Positions 19,201 to 28,765 are shown, numbered from the stretch's first letter. The stretch: 64,000 nt of DNA from Beijerinckiaceae bacterium (GCA_004564215.1 CP024846.1:2803501-2867500); one strand, 5' to 3'. Numbers and translations are program-made. The notes: generated from the sequence alone by a model not told the origin.

Positions 19201-20513
19201 GTTCAAGACCGTTACCGCCGCGTCTGCCGCCGTTGTCGGCCCGAAAAACCGCGGTCCTTTCAGTCCTCGACATTGGGACATCGAAAATTGTCTGCCTGAT
19301 CGCGAAACTCAATCCCAGCGATCCGTCCGAGACCTCGCGCGGGCGCACCCACCGGTGCCGAATCCTCGGCATCGGACATCAACGCTCGCGCGGCATAAAG
19401 GGTGGCGCGGTCGTCGATATGGACGCGGTCGAGGAAGCGATCCGCTTCGCCGTCGATGCGGCGGAACGCATGGCGGGCGTGCAGGTCGAAAGCGTGATCG
19501 TCAATGCCACCGGCGGGAGGCTTGCCTCGCGGCTCTTTGATGCAAAGGTTTCGATTGCCGGCCGCGCCGTCACGCAAGCCGACGTCCATCGCGTGCTGGA
19601 GGCTTGCACCACGCGCGGCGGGCTCGAGGGCCGGGCGGTCCTGCACTCGCTTCCAATTGGTTTCGCATTGGGAGAGACCCGTCACATTCGCGATCCGCGG
19701 GGCATGATCGGCGAGGAATTGGGTGCCGATATGCATGTGTTGAGTTGCGACGCCGCGGCGGCCCGCAATTTGATCCTTGCGGTCGAGCGATGCCACCTGA
19801 CCGTCGACGCGATGGTCGCGACGCCCTACGCCGCCGGTTTGGCGGCATTGGCCGATGATGAGGCGGAACTTGGCGCCGCCTTGATCGATATGGGCGCGGG
19901 CACAACATCGGTGAGCGTTTTTTCCGGCGGCCACTTAACCCATGTCGATGCCTTCGCCGTCGGCGGCAATCATGTGACCATGGATGTCGCGCGCGGCCTC
20001 GGCATCAGGCTCGCCGACGCCGAACGTTTGAAAACCCTCTATGGCGCCTGCCTGACCTCGGTTTCCGATGAAAGCGAGACGATCGCGGTGGTCCAGGTGG
20101 GGGAGGAAGGCGAGCGTCCGGTGCATTTGCCGAAGGCGCAGCTGATTGGAATCATCAAGCCGCGGGTCGAGGAAATACTTGAACTCGTCCGTGACCGGCT
20201 TAAGAACGTAGGCCTGCCCGAACATGCCGGGCGCCGGCTGATTCTTACCGGCGGCGCCTGCCAACTCACCGGGATGCAGGCGGCGGTGAAACGAACCGTT
20301 TCCGGGCAGGTCCGGATCGGCCGTCCGCTGGGTATCAAGGGGCTTCCCGAATCGGCAAAGAATCCGGCCTTCGCGGCCGCGATCGGGCTTCTGGTCTATC
20401 CGCAAGTGAGCGGCATCGAGCATTTCCGTCCAGCGCGCCGACCCTCCCCTCAGGAGGCGGAAGCGAACGGATATTTCGGGCGGGTGGGGCGATGGCTCAA
20501 GAGTAGTTTCTAA
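19197..20513 (+). CDS. ftsA: Cell division protein FtsA
   Basis: A 438-residue actin-like ATPase that tethers FtsZ to the membrane. The phosphate-1 motif VLDIGTSKIVCLIAKL is near residue 22, the SHS2 (1c) domain follows with GGRLASRLFDAKVSI, phosphate-2 is LIDMGAGTTSVSVFSGG, and the adenosine motif is LTGGACQLTGMQ. The C-terminus ends RVGRWLKSSF, a short amphipathic helix suited to membrane binding. It overlaps ftsQ by 4 bases and is followed by 107 bases before ftsZ. Confidence 0.95.
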   Translation: MSSRPLPPRLPPLSARKTAVLSVLDIGTSKIVCLIAKLNPSDPSETSRGRTHRCRILGIGHQRSRGIKGGAVVDMDAVEEAIRFAVDAAERMAGVQVESVIVNATGGRLASRLFDAKVSIAGRAVTQADVHRVLEACTTRGGLEGRAVLHSLPIGFALGETRHIRDPRGMIGEELGADMHVLSCDAAAARNLILAVERCHLTVDAMVATPYAAGLAALADDEAELGAALIDMGAGTTSVSVFSGGHLTHVDAFAVGGNHVTMDVARGLGIRLADAERLKTLYGACLTSVSDESETIAVVQVGEEGERPVHLPKAQLIGIIKPRVEEILELVRDRLKNVGLPEHAGRRLILTGGACQLTGMQAAVKRTVSGQVRIGRPLGIKGLPESAKNPAFAAAIGLLVYPQVSGIEHFRPARRPSPQEAEANGYFGRVGRWLKSSF

Positions 20514-20533
20514 GTATGCGTGCGGCGAGTGAA

Positions 20534-20556
20534 GGCGCGGCGTTTTTTTTCGCGCC
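20534..20556 (+). promoter_or_regulatory. Stem-loop with eight-T loop between ftsA and ftsZ
   Basis: GGCGCG (20534-20539) and CGCGCC (20551-20556) are perfect inverted arms around an 11-base loop that holds eight T in a row. It is 64 bases before the ftsZ start. The T run is in the loop, not after the stem, so it does not look like a standard terminator; it could modulate ftsZ expression or mRNA processing. Confidence 0.35.
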
Positions 20557-20620
20557 GTGAAGAATGTAAACCAAAACCTGAGCGTCCTTGAACGGCGCTC
20601 CAACGTCGAGAGGCCAGACG

Positions 20621-22354
20621 ATGACGATCAATCTTAAAGCTCCTGAGCTCAGGGAACTCAAACCACGTATCATGGTGGCCGGCATTGGTGGCGCGGGAGG
20701 CAATGCCGTCAACAATATGATTGTCTCTGGGCTGATCGGAGTCGATTTCATCGTCGCCAATACCGATGCTCAAGCGCTGACCGCCTCGAAGGCGGAGCGA
20801 ATCATCCAGATGGGCCTTCAGGTAACAGAAGGTCTCGGCGCCGGGTCGCAGCCCGAGGTCGGCCGTGCGGCGGCCGAGGAAGCAATCGAAGAAATTCGGG
20901 ATCATCTTTCCGGCGCGCATATGTGCTTTGTCACCGCCGGCATGGGCGGCGGCACCGGCACGGGTGCCGCGCCGGTCATCGCGCGGGCGGCCCGGGACAT
21001 GGGTATTTTGACGGTCGGCGTCGTGACCAAGCCGTTTCAGTTCGAGGGCGCGCGGCGGATGCGCGTTGCCGAGGCCGGAATCAACGAATTGCAGAAATCC
21101 GTCGATACGCTGATCATCATCCCCAACCAAAATCTCTTCCGGATCGCCAACGAGAAAACGACCTTCGCCGATGCGTTCGCGATGGCCGACCAGGTGCTTT
21201 ACTCCGGCGTTGCCTGCATCACCGACCTGATGGTCAAGGAAGGCCTGATCAATCTCGATTTCGCCGACGTTCGCGCGATCATGCGCGAGATGGGCAAAGC
21301 CATGATGGGCACGGGCGAGGCTTCCGGCGAAAAGCGCGCGATCCTCGCCGCAGAGGCCGCGATCGCCAATCCTTTGCTCGACGAAGTCTCGATGAAGGGC
21401 GCGCGCGGACTGCTCATTTCGATCACCGGCGGCAACGATCTTACCCTTTATGAGGTCGACGAGGCGGCGGGCCGGATTCGGCAGGAAGTGGATGAAGACG
21501 CCAATATCATTCTGGGCGCGACCTTCGACCAAAGCCTCGACGGTATCGTCCGCGTCTCGGTTGTCGCAACCGGAATCGACCATGTGGCTGGCGCCTATGA
21601 ACCGACGGCCGCGGAGGCTCGGATCAATGAAGTCGCCAACCGCTTGAGGGCGCAGACGTCGCCGCGTCCGATCGACACCGCGCAGCCGCGGTTTGCCAAT
21701 GCCCAACCCGAATACGGTCAGGGCCAGCACGAGCCGCGCTACGAAGACCGGGTTTTGCAGGCACCCGCTCAGCATGCTCAGCAATTTGCCGGGCCCGATG
21801 GATCCCAGCAGGGCGTCTATATTCAGGAAGTTCCGCAGCACGCGCGTCATTATGCGGAGCCGACCCAACAGGGAATACGATCCAACGAGCAATATGATTC
21901 CGGCCCGTTTATTCCTGCGGCGCCCGATTCGCCAGTTGTGCGGCCGCAAAGAATGCCGCAAATCGCCGACCTCCCGCTGCCCGCACAAAACCAGATACGC
22001 GCGCACCGTGGAGAATTGGCCAACGAACAGCATCCCGAGGCCAAGCGCCGTTCGCTCCTGGAAAGGCTCGCGTCCTTTGGCATCAGCCGCCAGGAAGAGG
22101 TGGCCGCGGCGCCCCCGCCACGGGAGCGCAGAGCCGCGCACGGCGCGCCGCAGCCGGCGCCTGGGCAAAGCCAACGGCCGCAGCAGCAGCCCAATCCGGT
22201 GCATGCCGAATATGGCAAACGCGCGCAGCATCCGCCGGCCCCTCAAAGGCCGCAGCTTCCGCTCGATACGCACGGCCGAGGTGCCTATCAATCCCGGGGG
22301 ATTGAGGAAGACCAGCTCGAAATTCCGGCCTTCCTGCGCCGCCAATCGAGCTGA
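20621..22354 (+). CDS. ftsZ: Cell division GTPase FtsZ
   Basis: A 577-residue tubulin-like GTPase that forms the division ring. The core (about 1-320) has [11 protein letters not shown], the tubulin signature [13 protein letters not shown] near residue 108, and the T7 loop [11 protein letters not shown] with its catalytic Asp. A Pro/Gln/Ala-rich linker of about 230 residues follows, much longer than in enterobacteria but usual in Rhizobiales, and the protein ends with the conserved C-terminal peptide [12 protein letters not shown] that binds FtsA. ATG at 20621 follows GAGAGGCC. No lpxC follows, unlike in many gammaproteobacteria. Confidence 0.97.
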   Translation: MTINLKAPELRELKPRIMVAGIGGAGGNAVNNMIVSGLIGVDFIVANTDAQALTASKAERIIQMGLQVTEGLGAGSQPEVGRAAAEEAIEEIRDHLSGAHMCFVTAGMGGGTGTGAAPVIARAARDMGILTVGVVTKPFQFEGARRMRVAEAGINELQKSVDTLIIIPNQNLFRIANEKTTFADAFAMADQVLYSGVACITDLMVKEGLINLDFADVRAIMREMGKAMMGTGEASGEKRAILAAEAAIANPLLDEVSMKGARGLLISITGGNDLTLYEVDEAAGRIRQEVDEDANIILGATFDQSLDGIVRVSVVATGIDHVAGAYEPTAAEARINEVANRLRAQTSPRPIDTAQPRFANAQPEYGQGQHEPRYEDRVLQAPAQHAQQFAGPDGSQQGVYIQEVPQHARHYAEPTQQGIRSNEQYDSGPFIPAAPDSPVVRPQRMPQIADLPLPAQNQIRAHRGELANEQHPEAKRRSLLERLASFGISRQEEVAAAPPPRERRAAHGAPQPAPGQSQRPQQQPNPVHAEYGKRAQHPPAPQRPQLPLDTHGRGAYQSRGIEEDQLEIPAFLRRQSS

Positions 22355-23070
22355 TCGCCAGGGGATATGGGAAGCGGACGGCGCCGTGCCGACCGCTTCA
22401 TTCATACGAAAGCTGCGACCTTGAAAACGCGGATAGCTTGCGTCCAAGGTGGCGTAAGTCGTTGCGGGCGCAAAACGCGACGGCGGTACGGGAGAACTTG
22501 GATTTGCGAACGGCTGGGGACGCGCTTTGAAAGACAACGGACGACCCTTCGCCTATTGATTTCCCAAGTTTAAGCGATGGATCTGTCGCCAAACTGACAT
22601 TGTTTTCCCTTCACTCCCCCTCGGCTGGGTCGCGGCTAAGCTCCCCTCGCGAGCCCCGCTGCCCACGCGCGAAGATGCCGCCTTACCGCCACAATTCGGT
22701 TGGGATCGCCCAACCGTGGGCAAGGCCGGGCTTTACTGGCCGCATAGCGGGCGGATTCCCGAGCAAAATGGCGACCGGCCGGGAAACAACTTTTGCGAGG
22801 CAGAATGACTTGTATCAACGCGAACGCCAATATATACACTGGGCGGAGTTTTCCGACTTCACGGCATGAGCGGACAGGGCCGCTATTGCTTTTCGAAGAT
22901 GAGGCGCGACTGCTTGCGGACAGCGCCTTACTGTGGAAACTGTCTTATTAGTAGATGCACTGTCTTGCCGACGTCCTGACTCGTTGTCGGCAAAGACAAT
23001 CAAAGATAAGGCGCCGCCGACGCAATCTGAGCGTTCCAGGTGCCGCGCACAGAGTGTCCGGAGGAAATTA
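22355..23070. other. Long intergenic region ahead of xoxF
   Basis: No convincing gene in 716 bases on either strand; the short open frames have no ribosome site or recognisable composition. It contains a perfect stem-loop at 22697-22716 (CGGTTGGG, loop ATCG, CCCAACCG) without a following T run, and a promoter-like element at 22810-22838. The last 230 bases probably form the xoxF leader. Confidence 0.5.
22810..22838 (+). promoter_or_regulatory. Candidate xoxF promoter
   Basis: TTGTAT (22810-22815) and TATACA (22833-22838) with a 17-base spacer form the best sigma-70-like match upstream of xoxF. It would give a leader of about 230 bases. Prediction only. Confidence 0.35.
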
Positions 23071-24870
23071 ATGCGCAAGTTCCTGCTTATGTCCTGGGTC
23101 GCCGCCGCCGCGTTTTTCGCGCACGGCGCTGCCTATGCAAATGATGAATTGATCCGCCTTTCGCAAGACCCAAGGCAATGGGTCATGCCGACGGGTGACT
23201 ACGCCAATCAACGCTATTCGAAACTCGAACAGATCAATTCCGACAACGTCAAGCGTCTGGTTCCGGTTTGGAGCTTCTCGACCGGCGTTCTGCGCGGCCA
23301 CGAGGGCGGCCCCCTGGTGATCGGCAGCGTCATGTATTTCAGCACGCCGTTCCCCAACATCGTCTATGCGCTCGACTTGAACCACGACGGCAAGATCATC
23401 TGGAAATATGAGCCCAAGCAGGATCCCAATGTCATTCCCGTGATGTGCTGCGATACGGTCAATCGCGGCGTCGCCTATGGCGAAGGCAAGATTTTCCTGC
23501 ATCAGGCCGACACGACACTGGTCGCACTCGACGCGCAAACGGGTGCGGTTGTTTGGTCTGTGAAGAACGGCGATCCGGCCAAGGGCGAGACGGGCACTTC
23601 GGCACCGGCGGTCATCAAGGACAAGGTTCTCGTCGGTATTTCCGGCGGCGAATTCGGTGTTCGCGGCTCGGTAACCGCCTATAACATCAAGACCGGCAAG
23701 AAAGTCTGGCGCGGCTATTCGATGGGACCCGACTCCGACATCCTGGTGGACCCGGCCCGCACGATGAGCCTCGGCAAGCCGGTTGGCCCGGATTCCGGCA
23801 CCAACACCTGGAAGGGCGATCAATGGAAGATCGGCGGCGGCGCCACCTGGGGCTGGTTCTCCTTCGATCCTGAATTGAACCTCATATACTATGGCTCGGG
23901 CAATCCTTCGACCTGGAATCCGACGCAGAGGCCGGGCGATAATCGCTGGTCGATGACCGTTTGGGCGCGCGATGCCGACACTGGCATGGCAAAGTGGGTC
24001 TATCAGCTGACGCCGCATGACCAATGGGATTATGACGCGATCAACGAAATGATCCTCGCCAACCAGGAAATGCGTAAGGTCCTGGTCCATTTCGATCGCA
24101 ACGGCTTCGCCTATACGATCGATCGTGAGACGGGCGAGCCGCTGGTCGCCGAAAAATTCGACGCGGCGGTCAATTGGGCGACCAAGGTCGATTTGGATAA
24201 GAACTCTCCGAACTACGGACGCCCGCTCGTCGTTCCCGAATATTCGACGGAACATAATGGCGAAGACGTCAATTCGCAGGGCATCTGCCCGGCGGCGCTT
24301 GGTTCGAAGGATGAGCAGCCGGCCGCTTATTCGCGGATCACTGGACTGTTCTATATTCCGGCCAACCACGTCTGCATGGACTACGAGCCGTTCCATGTGA
24401 GCTACACCGCAGGCCAGCCCTATGTCGGGGCGACCTTGTCCATGTACCCGCCGAAGGGCGATACCAACATGGGCTATTTCACGGCTTGGGATGCCAAGGC
24501 CGGGAAGATCGTCTGGCAGAAAAAGGAACTGTTCTCGGTTTGGTCGGGCGCACTTGCGACCGCCGGCAACGTGGTCTTCTATGGCACTTTGGAAGGCTAT
24601 CTGAAAGCGGTGGATGCCAAGACCGGCGACGAACTCTTCAAGTTCAAGACGCCGTCCGGCATTATCGGCAACGTCTCGACCTACGAGCATAACGGCAAGC
24701 AATATGTCGCCGTGCTCTCGGGCGTCGGCGGCTGGGCCGGCATCGGTCTCGCGGCCGGCCTGACGAAGGGCACCGAGGGCCTTGGCGCGGTCGGTGGCTA
24801 CGCCGCTCTGTCCAACTATACGGCGCTCGGCGGTCAGTTGACTGTCTTTGCTCTGCCGGCCGGCCTCTAA
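23071..24870 (+). CDS. xoxF: Lanthanide-dependent methanol dehydrogenase XoxF
   Basis: A 599-residue periplasmic PQQ enzyme that oxidises methanol and passes electrons to the cytochrome encoded next. A signal peptide ends at AAYA|NDEL (23). The eight-bladed propeller shows the adjacent cysteines of the PQQ site (Cys126-Cys127), metal ligands Glu194 and Asn278, and the motif [12 protein letters not shown], where Asp320 is the catalytic base and Asp322 is the extra Asp that marks lanthanide-type enzymes; calcium-type MxaF has Ala there. No small subunit gene (mxaI) is nearby. Sequence is closest in feel to the XoxF5 clade. GTCCGGAGGAAATTA gives a strong ribosome site. Confidence 0.96.
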   Translation: MRKFLLMSWVAAAAFFAHGAAYANDELIRLSQDPRQWVMPTGDYANQRYSKLEQINSDNVKRLVPVWSFSTGVLRGHEGGPLVIGSVMYFSTPFPNIVYALDLNHDGKIIWKYEPKQDPNVIPVMCCDTVNRGVAYGEGKIFLHQADTTLVALDAQTGAVVWSVKNGDPAKGETGTSAPAVIKDKVLVGISGGEFGVRGSVTAYNIKTGKKVWRGYSMGPDSDILVDPARTMSLGKPVGPDSGTNTWKGDQWKIGGGATWGWFSFDPELNLIYYGSGNPSTWNPTQRPGDNRWSMTVWARDADTGMAKWVYQLTPHDQWDYDAINEMILANQEMRKVLVHFDRNGFAYTIDRETGEPLVAEKFDAAVNWATKVDLDKNSPNYGRPLVVPEYSTEHNGEDVNSQGICPAALGSKDEQPAAYSRITGLFYIPANHVCMDYEPFHVSYTAGQPYVGATLSMYPPKGDTNMGYFTAWDAKAGKIVWQKKELFSVWSGALATAGNVVFYGTLEGYLKAVDAKTGDELFKFKTPSGIIGNVSTYEHNGKQYVAVLSGVGGWAGIGLAAGLTKGTEGLGAVGGYAALSNYTALGGQLTVFALPAGL

Positions 24871-24895
24871 GTCTCGGCAAGGCGTACCAAACCTT

Positions 24896-24928
24896 AAACG
24901 CCCGGCGTTCAATGGCGCCGGGCGTTTT
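24896..24928 (+). terminator. Hairpin with T run between xoxF and xoxG
   Basis: AAACGCCCGGCG (24896-24907) pairs perfectly with CGCCGGGCGTTT (24916-24927) around an 8-base loop, and the 3' arm ends in TTTT. This is a strong intrinsic terminator shape located 26 bases after xoxF and 33 before xoxG. Since xoxG and xoxJ appear to belong to the same operon, it probably lets only part of transcription through or protects the xoxF message. Confidence 0.8.
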
Positions 24929-24960
24929 GGCAACTGGTTTCTTCTAACAAGGATAGTTTC

Positions 24961-25491
24961 GTGCAAATCAGCTCAGCGGTGCGGGCCTTGTCCCTGACCC
25001 TTCTTTTCGCGTGTGGGACTGCCGCCATGGCCGAGGCCCCCGGAAATTCAAAAGCGGTTAAGCAAGACGACAAAGGCAAATATCTCGACGAAAAAGGCGA
25101 TCCCACGTTCAACGTCAAAGCCGATGGGGCGGTCGATTGGTATAGCTATTCCGGCTTTCGCCGTTACCATGCCGAATGCCATGTGTGTCATGGTCCGGAT
25201 GGCGAGGGCTCGACCTACGCGCCAGCGCTCAAGGATTCAGTGAAGCGCATGAACTACGCTGAATTTTATGGGATCGTCGTCGGCGGCAAGCAGGATCTCG
25301 CTGGCGGCGAGAACAAGGTCATGCCGGCGCTTGGCGACAACAAAAACGTCATGTGCTACATCGACGACATTTACGTTTACCTCCGTGGCAGATCCGGCGA
25401 TTCGCTCGATCGCGGCCGACCGGCAAAACACGAAGAGAAACCGCAAGCGGCAGCGGATGCGGAACGCGCATGTCTTGGCGAAGCCAGCTAA
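24961..25491 (+). CDS. xoxG: Cytochrome c XoxG, electron acceptor of XoxF
   Basis: A 176-residue periplasmic class I cytochrome c of the c-L type. A signal peptide (about 1-26, LTLLFACGTAAMAEA) precedes the single heme site CHVCH (Cys73, Cys76, His77); Met121 in KVMPALGDNKNVMC is the likely sixth ligand, and CYIDDIYVYLRGR is typical of methanol dehydrogenase cytochromes. Start is GTG at 24961 after AACAAGGATAG. It lies 90 bases after xoxF, behind a terminator-like hairpin, and 11 before xoxJ. Heme attachment needs the Ccm system partly encoded at the window end. Confidence 0.92.
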   Translation: MQISSAVRALSLTLLFACGTAAMAEAPGNSKAVKQDDKGKYLDEKGDPTFNVKADGAVDWYSYSGFRRYHAECHVCHGPDGEGSTYAPALKDSVKRMNYAEFYGIVVGGKQDLAGGENKVMPALGDNKNVMCYIDDIYVYLRGRSGDSLDRGRPAKHEEKPQAAADAERACLGEAS

Positions 25492-25502
25492 GCGTAAAGC
25501 GC

Positions 25503-26348
25503 ATGAAATTTTGGCGGAGCTTGCTCCCGTTGGCGCTGGTTTGCTCCGTCTCATCGATCGGGGCAGACGTTCTGGCGCAAACCGCGGACGAGACCTCGAT
25601 CGAGCTGGTCGACCCAAATGTGTTGCGGGTCTGCGCCGATCCCCGCAATCTGCCTTTCTCGAACGAAGCCGGCCAAGGGTTCGAGAATAAGATTGCCGAG
25701 CTTCTCGCCCAAAAGCTCGGTAAATCCTTGGCCTATGAGTATTACCCCGGCGCCACCGGATTTTTGCGTAATACTTTGAACGCGCATCGCTGCGACGTCG
25801 TTATGGGGATGCCGCAAGGCGATGATTCCGTTCAAGGGACCAATCCCTATTACCGGACGACCTATGCTCTCGTCTCGAAAGCGGGCGCCGGGCTCGAAGC
25901 GATCGACAGCCTCGAAGATCAGCGCTTGCAGACAAAGAAGATCGGCATCGTGGCCGGCACCCCTCCGGCGACCAATCTCGCGATCAATGGTCTTTTGGGA
26001 AACCTCAAATCCTATCCGCTTGTTGTCGATACCAGGTTTGATGCCCCGACCCGGTCGATGATCGAGGATCTCCAGGAGGATCGCATCGATGTCGCGATCC
26101 TATGGGGGCCGATCGCCGGCTATTTCGCGAAACAGTCGAAGACTCCGTTGAAGGTGACACCGCTCATCAAGGAAACGACCGGACCGCGCATGATCTATCG
26201 CATCGGCATGGGCGTGCGCCATTCCGACCAGGAGTGGAAGCGTCTCCTCAACAAGATGATCGCCGACAACCAGGCCGAAATCACCCGTATATTGATTGAT
26301 TATGGCGTTCCGCTTCTCGACGAGAACAATGGCTCCGTGACCCATTGA
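25503..26348 (+). CDS. xoxJ: XoxJ, periplasmic binding-type partner of XoxF
   Basis: A 281-residue exported protein of the type 2 solute-binding fold. A signal peptide (about 1-26) precedes the family segment VLRVCADPRNLPFSN, then HRCDVVMGMPQGDDSVQGTNPYYRTTYALV. MxaJ/XoxJ proteins are always found with methanol dehydrogenase and are thought to bind and activate the enzyme rather than feed an ABC transporter; none is present here. ATG at 25503 is 11 bases after the xoxG stop. Confidence 0.9.
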   Translation: MKFWRSLLPLALVCSVSSIGADVLAQTADETSIELVDPNVLRVCADPRNLPFSNEAGQGFENKIAELLAQKLGKSLAYEYYPGATGFLRNTLNAHRCDVVMGMPQGDDSVQGTNPYYRTTYALVSKAGAGLEAIDSLEDQRLQTKKIGIVAGTPPATNLAINGLLGNLKSYPLVVDTRFDAPTRSMIEDLQEDRIDVAILWGPIAGYFAKQSKTPLKVTPLIKETTGPRMIYRIGMGVRHSDQEWKRLLNKMIADNQAEITRILIDYGVPLLDENNGSVTH

Positions 26349-26384
26349 GGAGGCCTTGCGCGCAAGAGCGCATGAGCATCTGGC

Positions 26385-27056
26385 CTAATCAAGATTGCGT
26401 TCGATGATTCTGGCGAGCGCGAAAAGTCTTTGCTCGATGAGTGTCGGCGATTCGCACACATAGGTGAGCGACTTTTGCCGTTCATCGAAAATCCGGAGAT
26501 CCCATTCCAAATCTTGCGCCGCGGTTTGGCCGGTTGGCCGGCTTCTGTCCGCAGGGGGGGCGGCCGGTCCCTGGTGGATCTGGGCATTCTCGGCACGAAT
26601 TTTTTCGGCCAGCTCCTTTTGTTTTGCGCCGAAGCGAAGAAGCCCTTCCATCACCTGGGCGCGTTCGTCGTTGAGCGTTTCGAATAGGCCGGCGAACACC
26701 GCGACGAGCTTTGCCTTCTTCGCGGCACCGCCAGTTTTGGCGAAATCCTCGATGGCATGTTCCGCCTCATCGAGCGGCGTGCGGCGTGCCGCCATTCTTG
26801 CCACCAGATCGGCAACAGCCTGATCGCTCCGCCAATTGGAACTCTCGATCGCAGGGCCGGACCAAACCGTGGCCAGGGAGACCCGGGGCACCATGATTTG
26901 ACGGCAAGGCCAGTTCGGCTGGGTTGCTGTCTTTGGTTCAACCGCAACGGCCCCGGCAGAACCAAGCGCCACCATTAGCACGAGGCCGCTAAGCGCACGT
27001 GCGAGCCGGGATAATGAGGATCGGTGCCTAGCAAAGGGATCCGACGGCGCGTGCAT
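26385..27056 (-). CDS. Exported helical protein, unknown, beside xox operon
   Basis: A 223-residue protein I cannot name. An Arg-rich N-terminus and hydrophobic stretch (about 22-38, LSGLVLMVALGSAGAVAV) form a signal peptide. The mature part has Cys51 in NWPCRQIMVP and a second Cys near 203 in TYVCESPTL, which could bridge, and is otherwise helical and rich in Ala, Glu and Arg (AAKKAKLVAVFAGLFETLNDERAQVMEGLLRF split over two helices). It is convergent with xoxJ, 36 bases away; TCGGAGTC lies just before the ATG. Location suggests an accessory role in periplasmic alcohol oxidation, by inference only. Confidence 0.7.
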   Translation of the reverse strand: MHAPSDPFARHRSSLSRLARALSGLVLMVALGSAGAVAVEPKTATQPNWPCRQIMVPRVSLATVWSGPAIESSNWRSDQAVADLVARMAARRTPLDEAEHAIEDFAKTGGAAKKAKLVAVFAGLFETLNDERAQVMEGLLRFGAKQKELAEKIRAENAQIHQGPAAPPADRSRPTGQTAAQDLEWDLRIFDERQKSLTYVCESPTLIEQRLFALARIIERNLD

Positions 27057-27355
27057 GTTGACTCCGAGATCGGCTGTTTAGAGCATGTTTGGGGAGAGAG
27101 CGAAACCATGGCCGAAAAATTGCGTGCCAAGCACGGCCGGCATCTTTTGGCGTTTGGGGCGTGGATAAAGCAGAGCAGGAGCAGGTGAGCGGGATCGCAA
27201 GCGGAACGCTCCCCGCCCTTTTGCGTTTGAAGAGGATCGGCCGCGTTCTGGCTTCTGTGGCGAAGCCGGTGATTTCCCCTGGTTGCGGACTTCGTATTAG
27301 AGTGAATGCTGCGCCATTGGTCTGGCGTAAGGGCCACGAGCATGGGAACGCGAAG

Positions 27356-27745
27356 ATGAGCGAAGCCGGCAAGGAAAAGGAAAAAACCTATAGCGAAGCC
27401 GAGATCAAGGCTCGGCTTGAAAAGGAGCTGCCGCGCTGGGTCTATGAGGGGGGATGGATCCGTCGCACGTTCAAGACCACCAGCTGGAAAGGCACGCTCA
27501 TGGTGATCAACACGGTTGGCCATCTTGCCGAAGCCGCGTGGCACCATCCCGATCTCACGGCGTCTTATGCATGGGTTGAAGTGCGGCTGCAAAACCATGC
27601 GGCGAAGGGAATCACCGACAAGGATTTTGAACTCGCAAAAAAGATCGAGGAAGTCGTTCTTTGGCAGCCCGGCTTGGCGGGCGGCGCCTTGGAGGGAACG
27701 CCGGCCGATCACCGCTTTTCCTACATCGACTACAAAAAGAGCTGA
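27356..27745 (+). CDS. Pterin-4a-carbinolamine dehydratase-like protein
   Basis: A 129-residue protein of the PCD/DCoH family. The active-site pattern E-x-x-x-H-H-P is seen in HLAEAAWHHPDLTASYAWVEV, followed by the second His in LQNHAAKGITDKDFELAKK, as in family members. The N-terminal part (WVYEGGWIRRTFKTTSWKG) matches the usual first strand. PCD normally recycles 4a-hydroxytetrahydrobiopterin for aromatic hydroxylases, but no such enzyme is in the window; copies next to methanol oxidation genes hint at another pterin role. The ATG at 27356 fits the family length better than upstream starts. Expected in the cytoplasm. Confidence 0.82.
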   Translation: MSEAGKEKEKTYSEAEIKARLEKELPRWVYEGGWIRRTFKTTSWKGTLMVINTVGHLAEAAWHHPDLTASYAWVEVRLQNHAAKGITDKDFELAKKIEEVVLWQPGLAGGALEGTPADHRFSYIDYKKS

Positions 27746-27795
27746 GCGTCTTGCGGCCAAGTTGAATCAAGGACGGCTTCTAAAAGGAGAGACCG

Positions 27796-28008
27796 ATGGG
27801 CCTGATTGAATTGATCCTGACAGTTTACAGCCTCGCCCAGCCGGCGGCTTGCGAGGAACGCCACCTTTCCTTTGTAGATAGCGGTTCGCTGAGGCAATGC
27901 ATGGTCCAGGCGCCGCCGACCCTGGCCGAATGGTCGAACAGTCACCCTGGCCGCCAAATCATGAAATGGCGATGCAGCTATCCGGAAAAGGAAGGGAATG
28001 CGATTTGA
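27796..28008 (+). CDS. Small cysteine-containing protein, unknown
   Basis: A 70-residue protein with a hydrophobic N-terminus (LIELILTVYSLAQPA, possibly a signal peptide) and three cysteines (19, 35, 60) in AACEERHL, LRQCMVQ and WRCSYP. AAAGGAGAGACC is an excellent ribosome site. It follows the dehydratase-like gene by 50 bases on the same strand and is probably co-transcribed with it. I do not recognise a function. Confidence 0.65.
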   Translation: MGLIELILTVYSLAQPAACEERHLSFVDSGSLRQCMVQAPPTLAEWSNSHPGRQIMKWRCSYPEKEGNAI

Positions 28009-28182
28009 GGGGATCCGCCCGTTGACCCTCTTGGAGGACGGCCCCGGAATTCCCTAAAATCGAGGCCGAATGGAATGTTCGTTGGAAATATGAGTATTCA
28101 AATAAGGTTTTGGTAGTGTTTAAGCTTAAAATTCGCCCTCAATCGCGGCTTCGGGTCAACGGTCCGCCTTTCTTGGCAAAGG

Positions 28183-28211
28183 TTGCCGCCCGCCGTCCCG
28201 TTCTCTATATT
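28183..28211 (+). promoter_or_regulatory. Candidate irr promoter
   Basis: TTGCCG (28183-28188) and TATATT (28206-28211) with a 17-base spacer precede irr. A transcript start near 28218 would exclude a start codon at 28211 and supports ATG 28262. Confidence 0.5.
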
Positions 28212-28261
28212 TGGCGGATGCGCTTGCTACCTCGTTATGGAACTGGCTGAAGGGACGAGAC

Positions 28262-28765
28262 ATGGTTTCTCGCAAGAGCCAGCAAACCGCGCCAAAGCCG
28301 CGCCGTGGCGCCGAAGCTCGCCCGGCGACTCCGCTCGGTCTGCTCGCCGGCTGTCCCTTTCACGACGTCCGCATGAAGCTTTGTTCGGCCGGACTGCGAC
28401 CAACGCGCCAGCGATTGGCCCTTGGCTGGCTGTTGTTCGCGAAAGGCGATCGCCATCTGACAGCCGAGAATCTCCAGGAGGAGGCGCAGGCCTCGCGCGT
28501 CTCGATTTCGCTCGCGACGATCTACAACAGCCTGAACCAATTTACCCAAGCCGGCTTATTGCGCGAAATTGCCATTGACGGCTCCCGGACCTATTTCGAT
28601 ACCAATGTCTCCGATCATCATCACTTTCTCGTCGAAAGCACGAATGCCCTGATCGACATTCCCCGCGTTGCCGTCGATCCGCGCGGCTTGCCGCAGCCCC
28701 CCGATGGCAAGTGGATCGCCGATGTCGAAGTTATCGTCCGGCTGCGCGACAGGCCGAGTGATTGA
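28262..28765 (+). CDS. irr: Iron response regulator Irr (Fur family)
   Basis: A 167-residue Fur-family regulator of iron and heme genes. The N-terminal part has GCPFHDVRMKL, with the Cys-Pro heme regulatory motif known from Bradyrhizobium Irr, followed by the winged-helix domain (LRPTRQRLALGWLLFAKGDRHLTAENL and ISLATIYNSLNQFTQAGLL) and the second heme site SDHHHFLVE. Irr accumulates when heme is scarce and is degraded or inactivated when heme binds. The gene is followed by hemH, which makes the heme it senses. Cytoplasmic. Confidence 0.93.
   Translation: MVSRKSQQTAPKPRRGAEARPATPLGLLAGCPFHDVRMKLCSAGLRPTRQRLALGWLLFAKGDRHLTAENLQEEAQASRVSISLATIYNSLNQFTQAGLLREIAIDGSRTYFDTNVSDHHHFLVESTNALIDIPRVAVDPRGLPQPPDGKWIADVEVIVRLRDRPSD

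Noticed and set aside
20510..22537. A 675-codon open frame antisense to ftsZ
   Set aside because: The plus strand is unmistakably ftsZ. In GC-rich DNA the opposite strand of a coding gene often stays open; the translation has no recognisable motif.
22697..22716. Stem-loop as ftsZ terminator
   Set aside because: Perfect 8-bp stem, but 340 bases after ftsZ and with no T run, so the function is left open.
23068..24966. A 632-codon open frame antisense to xoxF
   Set aside because: It mirrors the xoxF codons, is rich in Arg and Gly without domain structure, and has no ribosome site.
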